NCBI RefSeq assembly: GCF_000724625.1 | Contig: NZ_CP007139.1 | Coordinates: 3,720,001 to 3,784,000, forward strand | Source: Fimbriimonas ginsengisoli Gsoil 348 | GTDB taxonomy: Bacteria; Armatimonadota; Fimbriimonadia; Fimbriimonadales; Fimbriimonadaceae | Direction: 5' to 3' | Length of the DNA stretch: 64,000 nucleotides | Shown here: in pieces, positions 34,790 to 42,514 of the stretch | Numbering within the stretch: position 1 is the first letter of the stretch | Layout of the letters: each line of letters opens with the position of its first letter | The notes under the pieces: generated by a model | What the model saw: only the letters and a program-made list of their open reading frames with translations | Told to the model about the DNA's origin: nothing | Databases searched by the model: none | Position numbers and translations under genes: made by a program

Positions 34790-36007
34790 CTACCGATCGA
34801 TCTCGCCCAGCACGATGTCGATCGAGCCAATGACCGCGACAACGTCGGCGATCAGCCTTCCGACGGCGAGAACCTCAAGGCACTTCAGGTTCATGAAGCT
34901 GCTCGGGCGCTCGTGCCAGCGGTAGGGACGGTTGCTACCGTCGCTCACGATGTAGAAGCCCAACTCTCCCTTGGAACCTTCGACGGCTGCGTATGCTTCG
35001 CCCACCGGCGGGTGGAATCCTTCCGTAAACAGCTTGAAGTGGTGGATCAGCGACTCCATCGAGGTATCGAGCTCTTTGCGGGGAGGCGGGGCGATCTTGC
35101 GGTCGGAAGTGCTCCAGGCCCCCTCCGGCAGTCCGTCGATCGCTTGGCGCAGGATCTTGCAACTCTCCCGCATCTCCGAGATTCGCACGAGGAACCGGTC
35201 GTAAACGTCGCCGCGGGTCCCGGTAGGGATTCCGAATTCGAAATCCTCGTAGCTGGAGTAAGGATTGCTCTTTCGCAAATCGAACGGAACGCCGCTGGCC
35301 CGGGCGATCGGTCCCGAGGCGCCAAGGTTAAGCGCGTCCGCTGCGCTTAATATTCCGACGTCGATCGTCCTCTCCTTCCAGATCGGGTTTTCGACGAGCA
35401 GATCCTCTACAACCTGAAGTTCGGGAAGGAACCCATCGAGGAAGGATCGGAGCCGAGCCTCGAATCCGGCGGGCATATCGCCGCGAAGGCCACCGGGGAC
35501 GATCCAGCTCGGCATCATGCGTACGCCCGAGAACATTTCGAACATGTCGAGAATGAGCTCGCGCTGCTGCATCACATAGAAGTAGGGGGTCATGGCCCCG
35601 AGGTCGAGCCCGTGGGTTCCCAACCAAACGAGATGGGAGGCGATGCGGCTCAGCTCCGCGAGGATAACCCGCAGGTATTGTCCTCGCTTGGGGATTTCAC
35701 ACCCGAGCAGCTTTTCGACCGCCAACGCGTGGGCAAGGTTGTTCCCGTTCGCGTTCAGGTAGTCCATGCGGTCGGTCATGACCACGCACTTGTGATACTG
35801 CTGGTACTCGGCCTCCTTCTCCATGCCGGTGTGGAGGTAGCCGATCACGCATTTGCACTTGACGATCGTCTCGCCCTCAAGCTCGCAGATGACCCGCAAG
35901 ACGCCATGCGTCGAGGGGTGCTGCGGCCCCATATTCACGATCATCGTATTCTCGCCGGTCCGCTGGAAGACCGTTTCCGTCGAGGGCATGAAGGTTTGGG
36001 AACTCAT
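34790..36007 (-). CDS. nuoD: NADH-quinone oxidoreductase subunit D
   Basis: 405 aa, 49-kDa subunit lining the quinone site. Opens MIVNMGPQHPSTHGVLRVIC (His pair at the quinone head), then GYLHTGMEKEAEYQQYHK, TDRMDYLNANGNNLAHALAV, and ends DVVAVIGSIDIVLGEIDR as in the family. Standard length. It is separate from nuoC by 1.4 kb containing pilin module 2, and a hairpin lies upstream, so it probably has its own promoter. Confidence 0.97.
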   Translation of the reverse strand: MSSQTFMPSTETVFQRTGENTMIVNMGPQHPSTHGVLRVICELEGETIVKCKCVIGYLHTGMEKEAEYQQYHKCVVMTDRMDYLNANGNNLAHALAVEKLLGCEIPKRGQYLRVILAELSRIASHLVWLGTHGLDLGAMTPYFYVMQQRELILDMFEMFSGVRMMPSWIVPGGLRGDMPAGFEARLRSFLDGFLPELQVVEDLLVENPIWKERTIDVGILSAADALNLGASGPIARASGVPFDLRKSNPYSSYEDFEFGIPTGTRGDVYDRFLVRISEMRESCKILRQAIDGLPEGAWSTSDRKIAPPPRKELDTSMESLIHHFKLFTEGFHPPVGEAYAAVEGSKGELGFYIVSDGSNRPYRWHERPSSFMNLKCLEVLAVGRLIADVVAVIGSIDIVLGEIDR

Positions 36008-36029
36008 TTGACTCCGAAAGGGAGGGTAC

Positions 36030-36076
36030 CCCTTTCGAGGGCGGAAGGCTTTCGAAGGCGGAAGGCGGAAGGCGGT
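36030..36076. repeat. GGCGGAA heptamer repeats upstream of nuoD
   Basis: AGGGCGGAAGG then GAAGGCGGAAGGCGGAAGGC in tandem with 7-nt period, interrupted by CTTTC. Located in the leader region of nuoD. Confidence 0.7.
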
Positions 36077-36091
36077 GCGCTAAACACAAAT

Positions 36092-36113
36092 CGCCCGACC
36101 GGGAGGTCGGGCG
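36092..36113. terminator. Hairpin after the module 2 lipoprotein
   Basis: CGCCCGACC / GGTCGGGCG with GGGA loop, 10 bp beyond the lipoprotein stop on the minus strand. No T tract; may also belong to the TCC/GGA-loop palindrome family. Confidence 0.6.
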
Positions 36114-36122
36114 GTTTGGGCG

Positions 36123-36341
36123 CTACTTGCCGGCGGCGGCAGGGCCGCCTGGCCCGCCGGGGCCGCCACCGGGAGGCTTCGCGCGGTGACTTCCCGAGGT
36201 GGCATTTTCGGGCACCGGGACGTTAGCGGTCGGCGCCGCGGTATCCAGTTTCTTATCGGCTTCCGACTCGCCGCTGCTTCCGCAGCCGACTAAGGCGGCG
36301 GCGAGCAGAAGCGCGGAGGTGAATGTAGCCAGCTTTCTCAT
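36123..36341 (-). CDS. Small Gly/Pro-rich lipoprotein in pilin module 2
   Basis: 72 aa. Signal MRKLATFTSALLLAAALVGC with lipidated Cys20, then SGESEADKKLDTAAPTANVP and a Pro/Gly-rich end (KPPGGGPGGPGGPAAAGK). Start overlaps the pseudopilin stop by 4 bp (ATGA). Same place and style as the 54-aa lipoprotein of module 1, though not alignable over the tail. Confidence 0.8.
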   Translation of the reverse strand: MRKLATFTSALLLAAALVGCGSSGESEADKKLDTAAPTANVPVPENATSGSHRAKPPGGGPGGPGGPAAAGK

Positions 36342-37186
36342 TGTTGAAGGTCCCAGACGTACTTGGACCGATCGACGATCACGGCTTGACCCTCGGTTTG
36401 GCCAAGTTGCCAGGTGGTTCCGTTGGCCAACTGGCCGAGCTTCATGTACTTCGCATGGCTATCCATGAACGAGACGCCCGCGCCGCCGGAGTGACGAGGC
36501 CGCACGAGACCGGCCTGAGTCTTCTCGGTGTTCGCGTACGGCTGGATGCCGTTCCACGCCGCCGTCGCTTTGCCCCAGTCGGAGTAGGTGCACACGTCGT
36601 CGGCATTGAAGCCTCCCGGAGGGTAGACGACCCAGCTACCGACGTTGTCTTGGGGAGCGTCCTGGCCGCTCTCGGTGAACATCACGGTGTCGGCCGGCGC
36701 AGCCGCGGTGCTGCTGGAGATCGGAGCGCCCCATGCGGAATTCGTGGCCGGGGTGCAGTCCGGCATCGGATTCATATAGCTGGCGTTGTAGCCGTACTGT
36801 ACGAAATACTGCCAGTTGCCGTCCCAGTTAAGGTTGGGGTCGGTGAAGATCACCATCCAATCGGAGTTAGCGTGGGGGCCTCCCGCCGGCGAATACATGA
36901 TCGCCCAGTTCTTTCGGTAAGGCGCGGTCGTCTGCGCCCAGGTGTGCCACTTGGCCGTTCCGCTCGGCTGCGGTTCGATCTCTAGCGCGACGGGCACGAT
37001 GTCGTCGGAATCGCCCATGTAGATCTGGGTCGATGTGTTGATTTGTTTGATGTTGCTGAGGCTCGCCGTCTTCTTGGCCGCGTCTTTCGCCTGAGCGAAA
37101 ACGGGGAAGAGGATCGCCGCGAGAATCGCGATGATTGCGATGACGACAAGCAACTCGATGAGTGTAAAGCCTTTACGATTAACCAT
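36338..37186 (-). CDS. DUF1559 pseudopilin, module 2
   Basis: 282 aa from MVNRKGFTLIELL. The prepilin site G/FTLIELL is canonical and the helix [20 protein letters not shown] is almost identical to module 1. Then NIKQINTSTQIYMGDSDDIV and a C-terminal block GVSFMDSHAKYMKLGQLANG, the 'DGH/DSHAKY' end typical of these proteins. Body otherwise differs from module 1. Start at 37186 rather than 37210, as the signal peptide begins there. Confidence 0.9.
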   Translation of the reverse strand: MVNRKGFTLIELLVVIAIIAILAAILFPVFAQAKDAAKKTASLSNIKQINTSTQIYMGDSDDIVPVALEIEPQPSGTAKWHTWAQTTAPYRKNWAIMYSPAGGPHANSDWMVIFTDPNLNWDGNWQYFVQYGYNASYMNPMPDCTPATNSAWGAPISSSTAAAPADTVMFTESGQDAPQDNVGSWVVYPPGGFNADDVCTYSDWGKATAAWNGIQPYANTEKTQAGLVRPRHSGGAGVSFMDSHAKYMKLGQLANGTTWQLGQTEGQAVIVDRSKYVWDLQQ

Positions 37187-37399
37187 AAGATTTAGCCCTG
37201 AACTTCTCAACCACGCGACAAAATGATAGTGTAAGGAAATCTACGCCGATCTTGCGCTATCTGTGCGCGTTTTGGCTAAGTATCGGTTCAATGGAAGCCG
37301 AACTTGCTCGGCCTGGAACAGAGACGTGGCCACGCTTTCGGAAAGTTCATAGAGTTTTTGGCGCTAAGTAATATTGCCTGTGCGACTTCGTTGAGACGG

Positions 37400-37445
37400 C
37401 AAAAAGGAGAGCCCGGGAGCGGTTGCTCCCGGGCTCTCCTTTTTG
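37400..37445 (-). terminator. Strong terminator after nuoC
   Basis: 20-bp perfect stem AAAAAGGAGAGCCCGGGAGC and complement with GGTT loop and T-rich end, 12 bp beyond the nuoC stop. Closes the nuoA-nuoC unit before pilin module 2. Confidence 0.92.
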
Positions 37446-37456
37446 CTGTGGCCGGC

Positions 37457-38065
37457 CTAGCGGCCGCTAACGTCTTCGGAGCCGGTCTTGCCCTCGAAGC
37501 TCTCACCGGCATGGGGCATCGAGACGTCTTCTACGGCGGGGCCTCTTTGGCCCCGGTCGAACAGCACGTCCTCGCCGCCCAGCGGATATTCCTTCCGCAG
37601 CGGAAAGCCGATCCAGTCGTCGGGCAGTAAGAACCGCTCACCTGGATGCGCCCGGTTCCCCTCGAAAACGATCCCGTACAGATCTTGAACTTCGCGCTCG
37701 GGATACTCTGCACCTAGGAAGAGCTCGATTAAAGAGGGAACCGTCTGTCCATCGTCGACGCCGACCTTGAGGAAGATTCTCGCGGCATGCTTCAGCGACA
37801 TGAGGTTGTAGACCACCTCGAATCGCTCCGAAAAGTCTCGCTCTTGTTCCCACTGGCTGTAGTCGACGCCCAGGCACTCGACGAAGTATTCGTATTGAAG
37901 CTCGGGGTCCTCTTTTAGAAACCGTGCGATCTCCGGCAGGCGAGCTTTGTCGACGCACAAGTAGGTTTCCCCGCGGAACTCCTTCACCTTAAGCAGCGCT
38001 TCGCCGAACTGTTCGCGAATCCGTACGACTTCTAGTCGCTCTTCGCCCACCATCGGATATGGCAT
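37457..38065 (-). CDS. nuoC: NADH-quinone oxidoreductase subunit C
   Basis: 202 aa, 30-kDa subunit. Family signature ERFEVVYNLMSL, GAEYPEREVQDLYGIVFEGN, then LLPDDWIGFPLRKEYPL. Start ATG shares one base with the nuoA stop (TAATG). In most operons nuoB lies between nuoA and nuoC; here it does not, and no CCxxE-type NuoB sequence is found in this frame. Confidence 0.96.
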   Translation of the reverse strand: MPYPMVGEERLEVVRIREQFGEALLKVKEFRGETYLCVDKARLPEIARFLKEDPELQYEYFVECLGVDYSQWEQERDFSERFEVVYNLMSLKHAARIFLKVGVDDGQTVPSLIELFLGAEYPEREVQDLYGIVFEGNRAHPGERFLLPDDWIGFPLRKEYPLGGEDVLFDRGQRGPAVEDVSMPHAGESFEGKTGSEDVSGR

Positions 38066-38550
38066 TACTTCGTGCCTCCGCCAGCGCCCACGAGGGTCGA
38101 TTCGGGGACGGCGACGTCAGTGGTAGTGGTCCCCCGCCGCGAGAGCATCTTCTCCGGAGCGAGCGTCGACGACTCATCCCAATCGATCGCCCCGACCCGG
38201 ATCGCATACACGTATCCGAGAATCCAGGTCGCCATGTAGGTCAGGAACTCGAAGAAGGCGTAGATGACGAACTGATTATCGTTCGCGGGAGCGTTCTTGT
38301 AGGCCGTGTAGAACCCCCAGAGGAACACGGCTTCGATGTCGAACAGGATGAAGACGATCGCCACCAAGTAAAACTTGATCGGAAACCGCTCGTGCGCATC
38401 CCCGACCGGAGCCACGCCGCATTCATACGGCGCCGACTTATAGGGCGTCTGTTTCTTCGGGCCAAGGATCCAACTGGCGGTTACCAACACGCCGGCCAGA
38501 GCCGCGGCCACGCCCATCAGCACGAGGATGCCGACATAAGCGTCGTTCAT
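38065..38550 (-). CDS. nuoA: NADH-quinone oxidoreductase subunit A
   Basis: 161 aa, three transmembrane helices. Conserved KSAPYECGVAPVGDAHERFP (42-61) and FYLVAIVFILFDIEAVFLWG. The C-terminal ~35 residues (DESSTLAPEKMLSRRGTTTT) are an extension beyond the usual 115-130 aa. Divergent from the VanW gene with 190 bp between them. First gene of nuoA-nuoC. Confidence 0.96.
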   Translation of the reverse strand: MNDAYVGILVLMGVAAALAGVLVTASWILGPKKQTPYKSAPYECGVAPVGDAHERFPIKFYLVAIVFILFDIEAVFLWGFYTAYKNAPANDNQFVIYAFFEFLTYMATWILGYVYAIRVGAIDWDESSTLAPEKMLSRRGTTTTDVAVPESTLVGAGGGTK

Positions 38551-38740
38551 TGCGAGAGATTACCTAGCTCGCGGCCAGAGCATGCCGTCCTCGTCGGCTC
38601 GACGTACTCCCACAGTGTCCATCCGTTCGGTTTCGTCTAGATTTGTCGGAACTTAGACCTATCTTTATCCGTCGCTAAGCATCGAACGCTGCCATAATTA
38701 TCAGGAAGGATCGGTTGGGCTTTTGCCGCCCGCATAGGAA

Positions 38741-40171
38741 ATGAACAAGCTTGTCTTCGGCCTCGTTTTGGCCATCGGTGGAACTACCTCGGTCCTTTGC
38801 ATCACTGCCGCTCGGCATGAGGACACCATTCGGCCGAACACGAAAGTCGGTCCGGTCGACGTCGGAGGAATGACTCCGGAAGAAGCTTCCCGAACTCTTA
38901 GAATTTGGTGGGAAGGGGAGAAGCTGAACAAGCTCACCCTGAAGATGCCGAACGGTAAGACGAAATTGCCGCCCATGAAGCCGGGCGAGCTTGGGTTGAC
39001 GTTGGACGACGTGGCATCCGTCAAGTCGTTGCCTCTTCAATCGTTCCTCGGCGACGCGAAGGCGGTCGTCACTAAGTCTGATTTCACGCCGGAGCAGCAC
39101 GCGCCGATCTTCAAATCGACCGGCGAATCGCTGGATGCGGTGGCTAAGGTGGTTCGACAGTCGGTCGGCCCGAACCGGCCCGCTTCGGTTCACTGGGTAA
39201 AGGGAGCGGTCGTGCGGCACCCGGAAGTCGCGGGCGTGGCGCTCGATACAAACGCCTTGCCGGCCCGAGTCGCCGCCGCCGTGATGGGCGATCACACCGT
39301 GGAGATTCCGCTCACCGAAGGCGCGAAGCACATTCCGGACGCCGAGCTCAGCAAGATCAAAGAGGTCGTCTCCGAGTTTTCGACCCGCTTTTCGGCGAGA
39401 AACCGACCCCGCTCGTCGAACATTCGGCTCGCCGCTTCGAAGATCGACGGCGTGGTTCTGATGCCGGGCGAGACGTTTAGCTTCAATTCGGTCGTCGGCC
39501 GCCGGACTTTGCGCGCGGGATTCAAGTTGGCCGGCGTTTACAAGAACGGGCAGCACGACACCGGTATCGGGGGCGGCATCTGCCAGGTCAGCACCACCCT
39601 CTTTAACTCCGCCCTCTTCGCGAACCTGGCCATCCAAAGGCGATCGAACCACTCCCTCCCCGTCCCGTACGTACCGCTGGGCCGAGATGCTACCGTCGAC
39701 TACGGAAACCTGGACCTGGAGTTCAAGAACACCTACCAATCGCCGATCGCTCTATCCGCGCTCTACGTTCCAGGTCGCCTGACGTTCCGCGTTCTTGGCA
39801 CGAAGCAGCCCGGAGTATCCGTGAAAGTGATCCAGACGGGCCACCGTTCTTGGGCCGCCGGTACGGAACGGGTTTTCGACAGCAGCCTTCCGAGCGGGCG
39901 CACCCGAGTCGTGAAACCGGGGAGCACGGGGCACAGCGTTACCACCTATCGCTGCGTCTACGAGAACGGGAAGCTCGTCCGGCGAGAGCGGATCGGATTT
40001 AGCCGATATGGCGGCGATCCTACCATCATTGCCGTCGGTACGGGGGCGGCTCCGATCCCGTCGCAGAAGCCGGCTACGATTGCCCCGCCGACAACGCCCG
40101 CGCCTGGCAACGATCAAGCTCCGACCACGCCGGAATCCGAGCCGATCGATGCCGGTTTCGGTATGTCTTAA
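38741..40171 (+). CDS. VanW family protein
   Basis: 476 aa with an N-terminal signal/anchor (MNKLVFGLVLAIGGTTSVLC). A peptidoglycan-binding-like/YoaR region (about 35-210, GPVDVGGMTPEEASRTL) precedes the VanW domain: LMPGETFSFNSVVGRRT, GIGGGICQVSTTLFNSALFA, HSLPVPYVPLGRDATVDYGN. The end is a G5-like segment and a Pro/Thr-rich tail. Named after the vancomycin-resistance cluster, but the function is unknown; cell-wall association is likely. Confidence 0.9.
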   Translation: MNKLVFGLVLAIGGTTSVLCITAARHEDTIRPNTKVGPVDVGGMTPEEASRTLRIWWEGEKLNKLTLKMPNGKTKLPPMKPGELGLTLDDVASVKSLPLQSFLGDAKAVVTKSDFTPEQHAPIFKSTGESLDAVAKVVRQSVGPNRPASVHWVKGAVVRHPEVAGVALDTNALPARVAAAVMGDHTVEIPLTEGAKHIPDAELSKIKEVVSEFSTRFSARNRPRSSNIRLAASKIDGVVLMPGETFSFNSVVGRRTLRAGFKLAGVYKNGQHDTGIGGGICQVSTTLFNSALFANLAIQRRSNHSLPVPYVPLGRDATVDYGNLDLEFKNTYQSPIALSALYVPGRLTFRVLGTKQPGVSVKVIQTGHRSWAAGTERVFDSSLPSGRTRVVKPGSTGHSVTTYRCVYENGKLVRRERIGFSRYGGDPTIIAVGTGAAPIPSQKPATIAPPTTPAPGNDQAPTTPESEPIDAGFGMS

Positions 40172-40218
40172 GGACCGCGCTCTTGCGCGTCTCGTGTGGT
40201 TCCGGTACCCTCGATTGC

Positions 40219-41409
40219 GTGGGTCTACTGCGCGCTGCCATCGATGCCTCGCACTCTCTCGACGTTGAGATTCGTCACGACCTCCACCGACACCCCGAGC
40301 TCGGCTACGCCGAAACTCGGACGAGCGGAGTCGTACGCAACCACCTGGAAAGCCAAAAGATCGACCTCTGTGGGAATTTGGCCGGAGGTACCGGGGTGTT
40401 GGGTTACCTTCCCGCGACCACCAACCCCGAAGGGGCTCGCACCATCGCGTTGCGTGCGGACATGGACGCCTTGCCGATCGTGGAAGAGACCGGCGCCGAG
40501 TACCAATCGACGAACCGAGGCGTGATGCACGCGTGCGGCCACGATGGGCACACGACGATCTTGATGGCTACGGCTCGCGCCCTAAGTCAGATGCCCGAAC
40601 GGCCGAATAACGTCCTCTTCGTCTTCCAGCCCGCTGAGGAAGGAGGCGCGGGAGGCGACCGGATGTGCAAAGAGGGGGTTTTGAACGGCCGGCTGATGGG
40701 GAAAACCGCCGATGTGATTTACGGCCTTCACGGCAACCCTTGGATCGAGCTAGGTCACGTCAGCACTCGAAACGGCCCTTTGATGGCCTCGGCCACGGAG
40801 CTGCACATCACGATCAGCGGGAAGGGGAGCCATGCGGCGTACCCGCATCTAGGAATCGACCCGATCGTAGTTGCTTCCCATGTGATTACTGCGCTCCAAA
40901 CCATTGCCTCGCGCTCGGTCGATCCACTTGATTCGGTCGTGGTGACGATTGGCAAAGTTGAGGCGGGCTTGGCGCACAACGTGATCCCCGAGAAGGCTCA
41001 CCTTTCCGGTACGGTTCGTACTCTGCAAGACTCAACCTTCGCGCTGGTCAAGTCGAGGATCGTGGAGATCGTCCGAAATGTCGCGGCGGCGTTCGGCGCG
41101 CAAGGCGAAGCCGAGTTCTTAGGTTCGTATCCGGTGACGTTCAACCACACGGAGCCGACCGACAGGTTCCGTGAAGTGGCGCGGGCGACGCTGGGCTCTC
41201 AGTTCGTTCACGAGGAAGCCGCTCCATCGATGGGCGCCGAGGATTTCAGCTTCTACGGCCGGGAAGTGCCTGCTTGCTTCTATTTCCTCGGCCTCCGCTC
41301 CCCAGAGCAAACGACCTACCCGAACCTGCACTCCCCCCGGTTCGACTTCAACGACGCGGCTATCCCGGTCGGAGTCGAGCTGATGTGCGAACTCGCATTG
41401 AACGGATAA
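40219..41409 (+). CDS. M20D amidohydrolase (N-acyl amino acid / IAA-type)
   Basis: 396 aa from GTG 40219. Motifs: HDLHRHPELGYAETRTS, ALRADMDALPIVEETGAEY, HACGHDGHTTILMATARAL, FVFQPAEEGGAGGDRMCKEG, GKGSHAAYPHLGIDPIV, and EAAPSMGAEDFSFY at the end: the Cys-His-Glu-His metal set of M20D enzymes. Removes acyl groups from amino acids; substrate open. No obvious RBS before the GTG. Followed by a 455-bp gap. Confidence 0.92.
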   Translation: MGLLRAAIDASHSLDVEIRHDLHRHPELGYAETRTSGVVRNHLESQKIDLCGNLAGGTGVLGYLPATTNPEGARTIALRADMDALPIVEETGAEYQSTNRGVMHACGHDGHTTILMATARALSQMPERPNNVLFVFQPAEEGGAGGDRMCKEGVLNGRLMGKTADVIYGLHGNPWIELGHVSTRNGPLMASATELHITISGKGSHAAYPHLGIDPIVVASHVITALQTIASRSVDPLDSVVVTIGKVEAGLAHNVIPEKAHLSGTVRTLQDSTFALVKSRIVEIVRNVAAAFGAQGEAEFLGSYPVTFNHTEPTDRFREVARATLGSQFVHEEAAPSMGAEDFSFYGREVPACFYFLGLRSPEQTTYPNLHSPRFDFNDAAIPVGVELMCELALNG

Positions 41410-41864
41410 GCGAACCGGGGAGTAGCGATCGAGGATGCCGCCAATCGATCATCAGAAGCCAGCCTCGGAGAGGCGGTATCTCAAAGCTAAGGGTGCAGCG
41501 AAGCGGAACCCTGGTAAAGGCCGACCAATGCCCGAGCCCTGAAAGTGGCGACATCAGCCCAGCTCTCCACGAGGGGAGTCTGTGGGAGACGCGAAAGCAG
41601 ATTTGTGGTGAGGATGGACTGGTCACCATCCATTCCAGTCATGCGGTAGGTCTTGCGACCGCCTATCGGGGTCGGGGAGGGCTGGTGCCCTTCCCCCGAG
41701 TCTTCGACCCGCGGCTATTTTCTGAAGAGCCCTCCGGGCTCGCGATGCCCGTTGTGATCGGTCTGTCTCACGGCGTCGGAGCTGGACCTTGTCCGGCGCG
41801 ACGGGAGGGGCACGCAAAGGCGCGAAGGCGCAAAGGGGACCGGAGGTTCAAAACTAGCCAACCG
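41410..41864. repeat. 455-bp gene-free gap with dispersed repeat C1 and octamer array
   Basis: 41667-41748 is the first copy of a ~85-bp element (CGGGGTCGGGGAGGGC, GTCTTCGACCC, GGCTATTTTCTG, GAGCCCTCCGGGCTC, GATGCC) whose second copy is at 48110-48190. Near 41812-41836 GCAAAGGC, GCGAAGGC and GCAAAGGG form an octamer array. Nothing gene-like is seen on either strand. Confidence 0.75.
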
Positions 41865-42440
41865 CTACCGCCAGATAGGAACGGGGCAGGGGCTTGGATA
41901 GTAGGAATTGTCAAAGAACTTGATCCCGAGGGACTGGGCGTAGCGCGCCCCGAGCTGTAGGAAAGGGCCGGCCTGCGCGTTGAGCGGCTGGCCGAGTGGT
42001 CGGCTCTCGCGTTGAACGACCATGATCGGCTCCGCGTTCCCTTTCCAGTGGAGGACCATGTGGAAGGTCACCACCGGAGGGAAAGAACCGGGACACGCCT
42101 CGGCGACCACGACCAGGGCGTCGATCGCGTCGATCTTTCCCCGCGTGAACGTGGGGAAGAACCCGGGTCCGTGCCGCCGGTGGTAGACCCGCTCCCGCAG
42201 GTTGAACACGATCGTTTGGAGGGAAAACGCCGCCAAGACCGCCGCCCCGATTAGCAGGGTTCCGATCATCAGCCACCACTGAGGGTAGAAGGGGAGCTCG
42301 ACGGGGAGCATGGGGGCAACGATCATGCCGGCTCCAGTGAGCGCGGTCAGGCGGATCAGGGCGTGGTACGGCGCCGGCGCGGTGAACACCAGCCGCTTAT
42401 TCTCGCCTTGATAGCGGCCGAAGAGTGGCGTCTCGAGCAT
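41865..42440 (-). CDS. Two-helix membrane protein of unknown function
   Basis: 191 aa. Helices at about 27-47 (ALIRLTALTGAGMIVAPMLP) and 55-75 (WWLMIGTLLIGAAVLAAFSL), followed by a soluble part with FNLRERVYHRRHGPGFFPTF and a Pro/Tyr end (YYPSPCPVPIWR). No family recognised. Start ATG 42440. Downstream of its ATG lies element A3 and the ankyrin gene on the same strand, 73 bp upstream. Confidence 0.65.
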   Translation of the reverse strand: MLETPLFGRYQGENKRLVFTAPAPYHALIRLTALTGAGMIVAPMLPVELPFYPQWWLMIGTLLIGAAVLAAFSLQTIVFNLRERVYHRRHGPGFFPTFTRGKIDAIDALVVVAEACPGSFPPVVTFHMVLHWKGNAEPIMVVQRESRPLGQPLNAQAGPFLQLGARYAQSLGIKFFDNSYYPSPCPVPIWR

Positions 42441-42462
42441 GGTTCGGAATTATCTTTGCATA

Positions 42463-42514
42463 GCCAGTCCCCTCCTCGTCGCACGTACGTCGACGAGGAG
42501 GGGGCTCCGGAGGC
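42463..42514 (-). repeat. Stop-codon-associated palindromic element, copy A3
   Basis: Arms CCCCTCCTCGTCG and CGACGAGGAGGGG pair perfectly; the loop CACGTACGT is itself palindromic. It begins at the TAG stop of the ankyrin gene. Compared with A1 the stem position G-T is now G-C, a compensating change. Confidence 0.85.

Noticed and set aside
37304-37630. Plus-strand ORF spanning the nuoC terminator
   Set aside because: It reads through a perfect terminator stem and into nuoC antisense; no family likeness.
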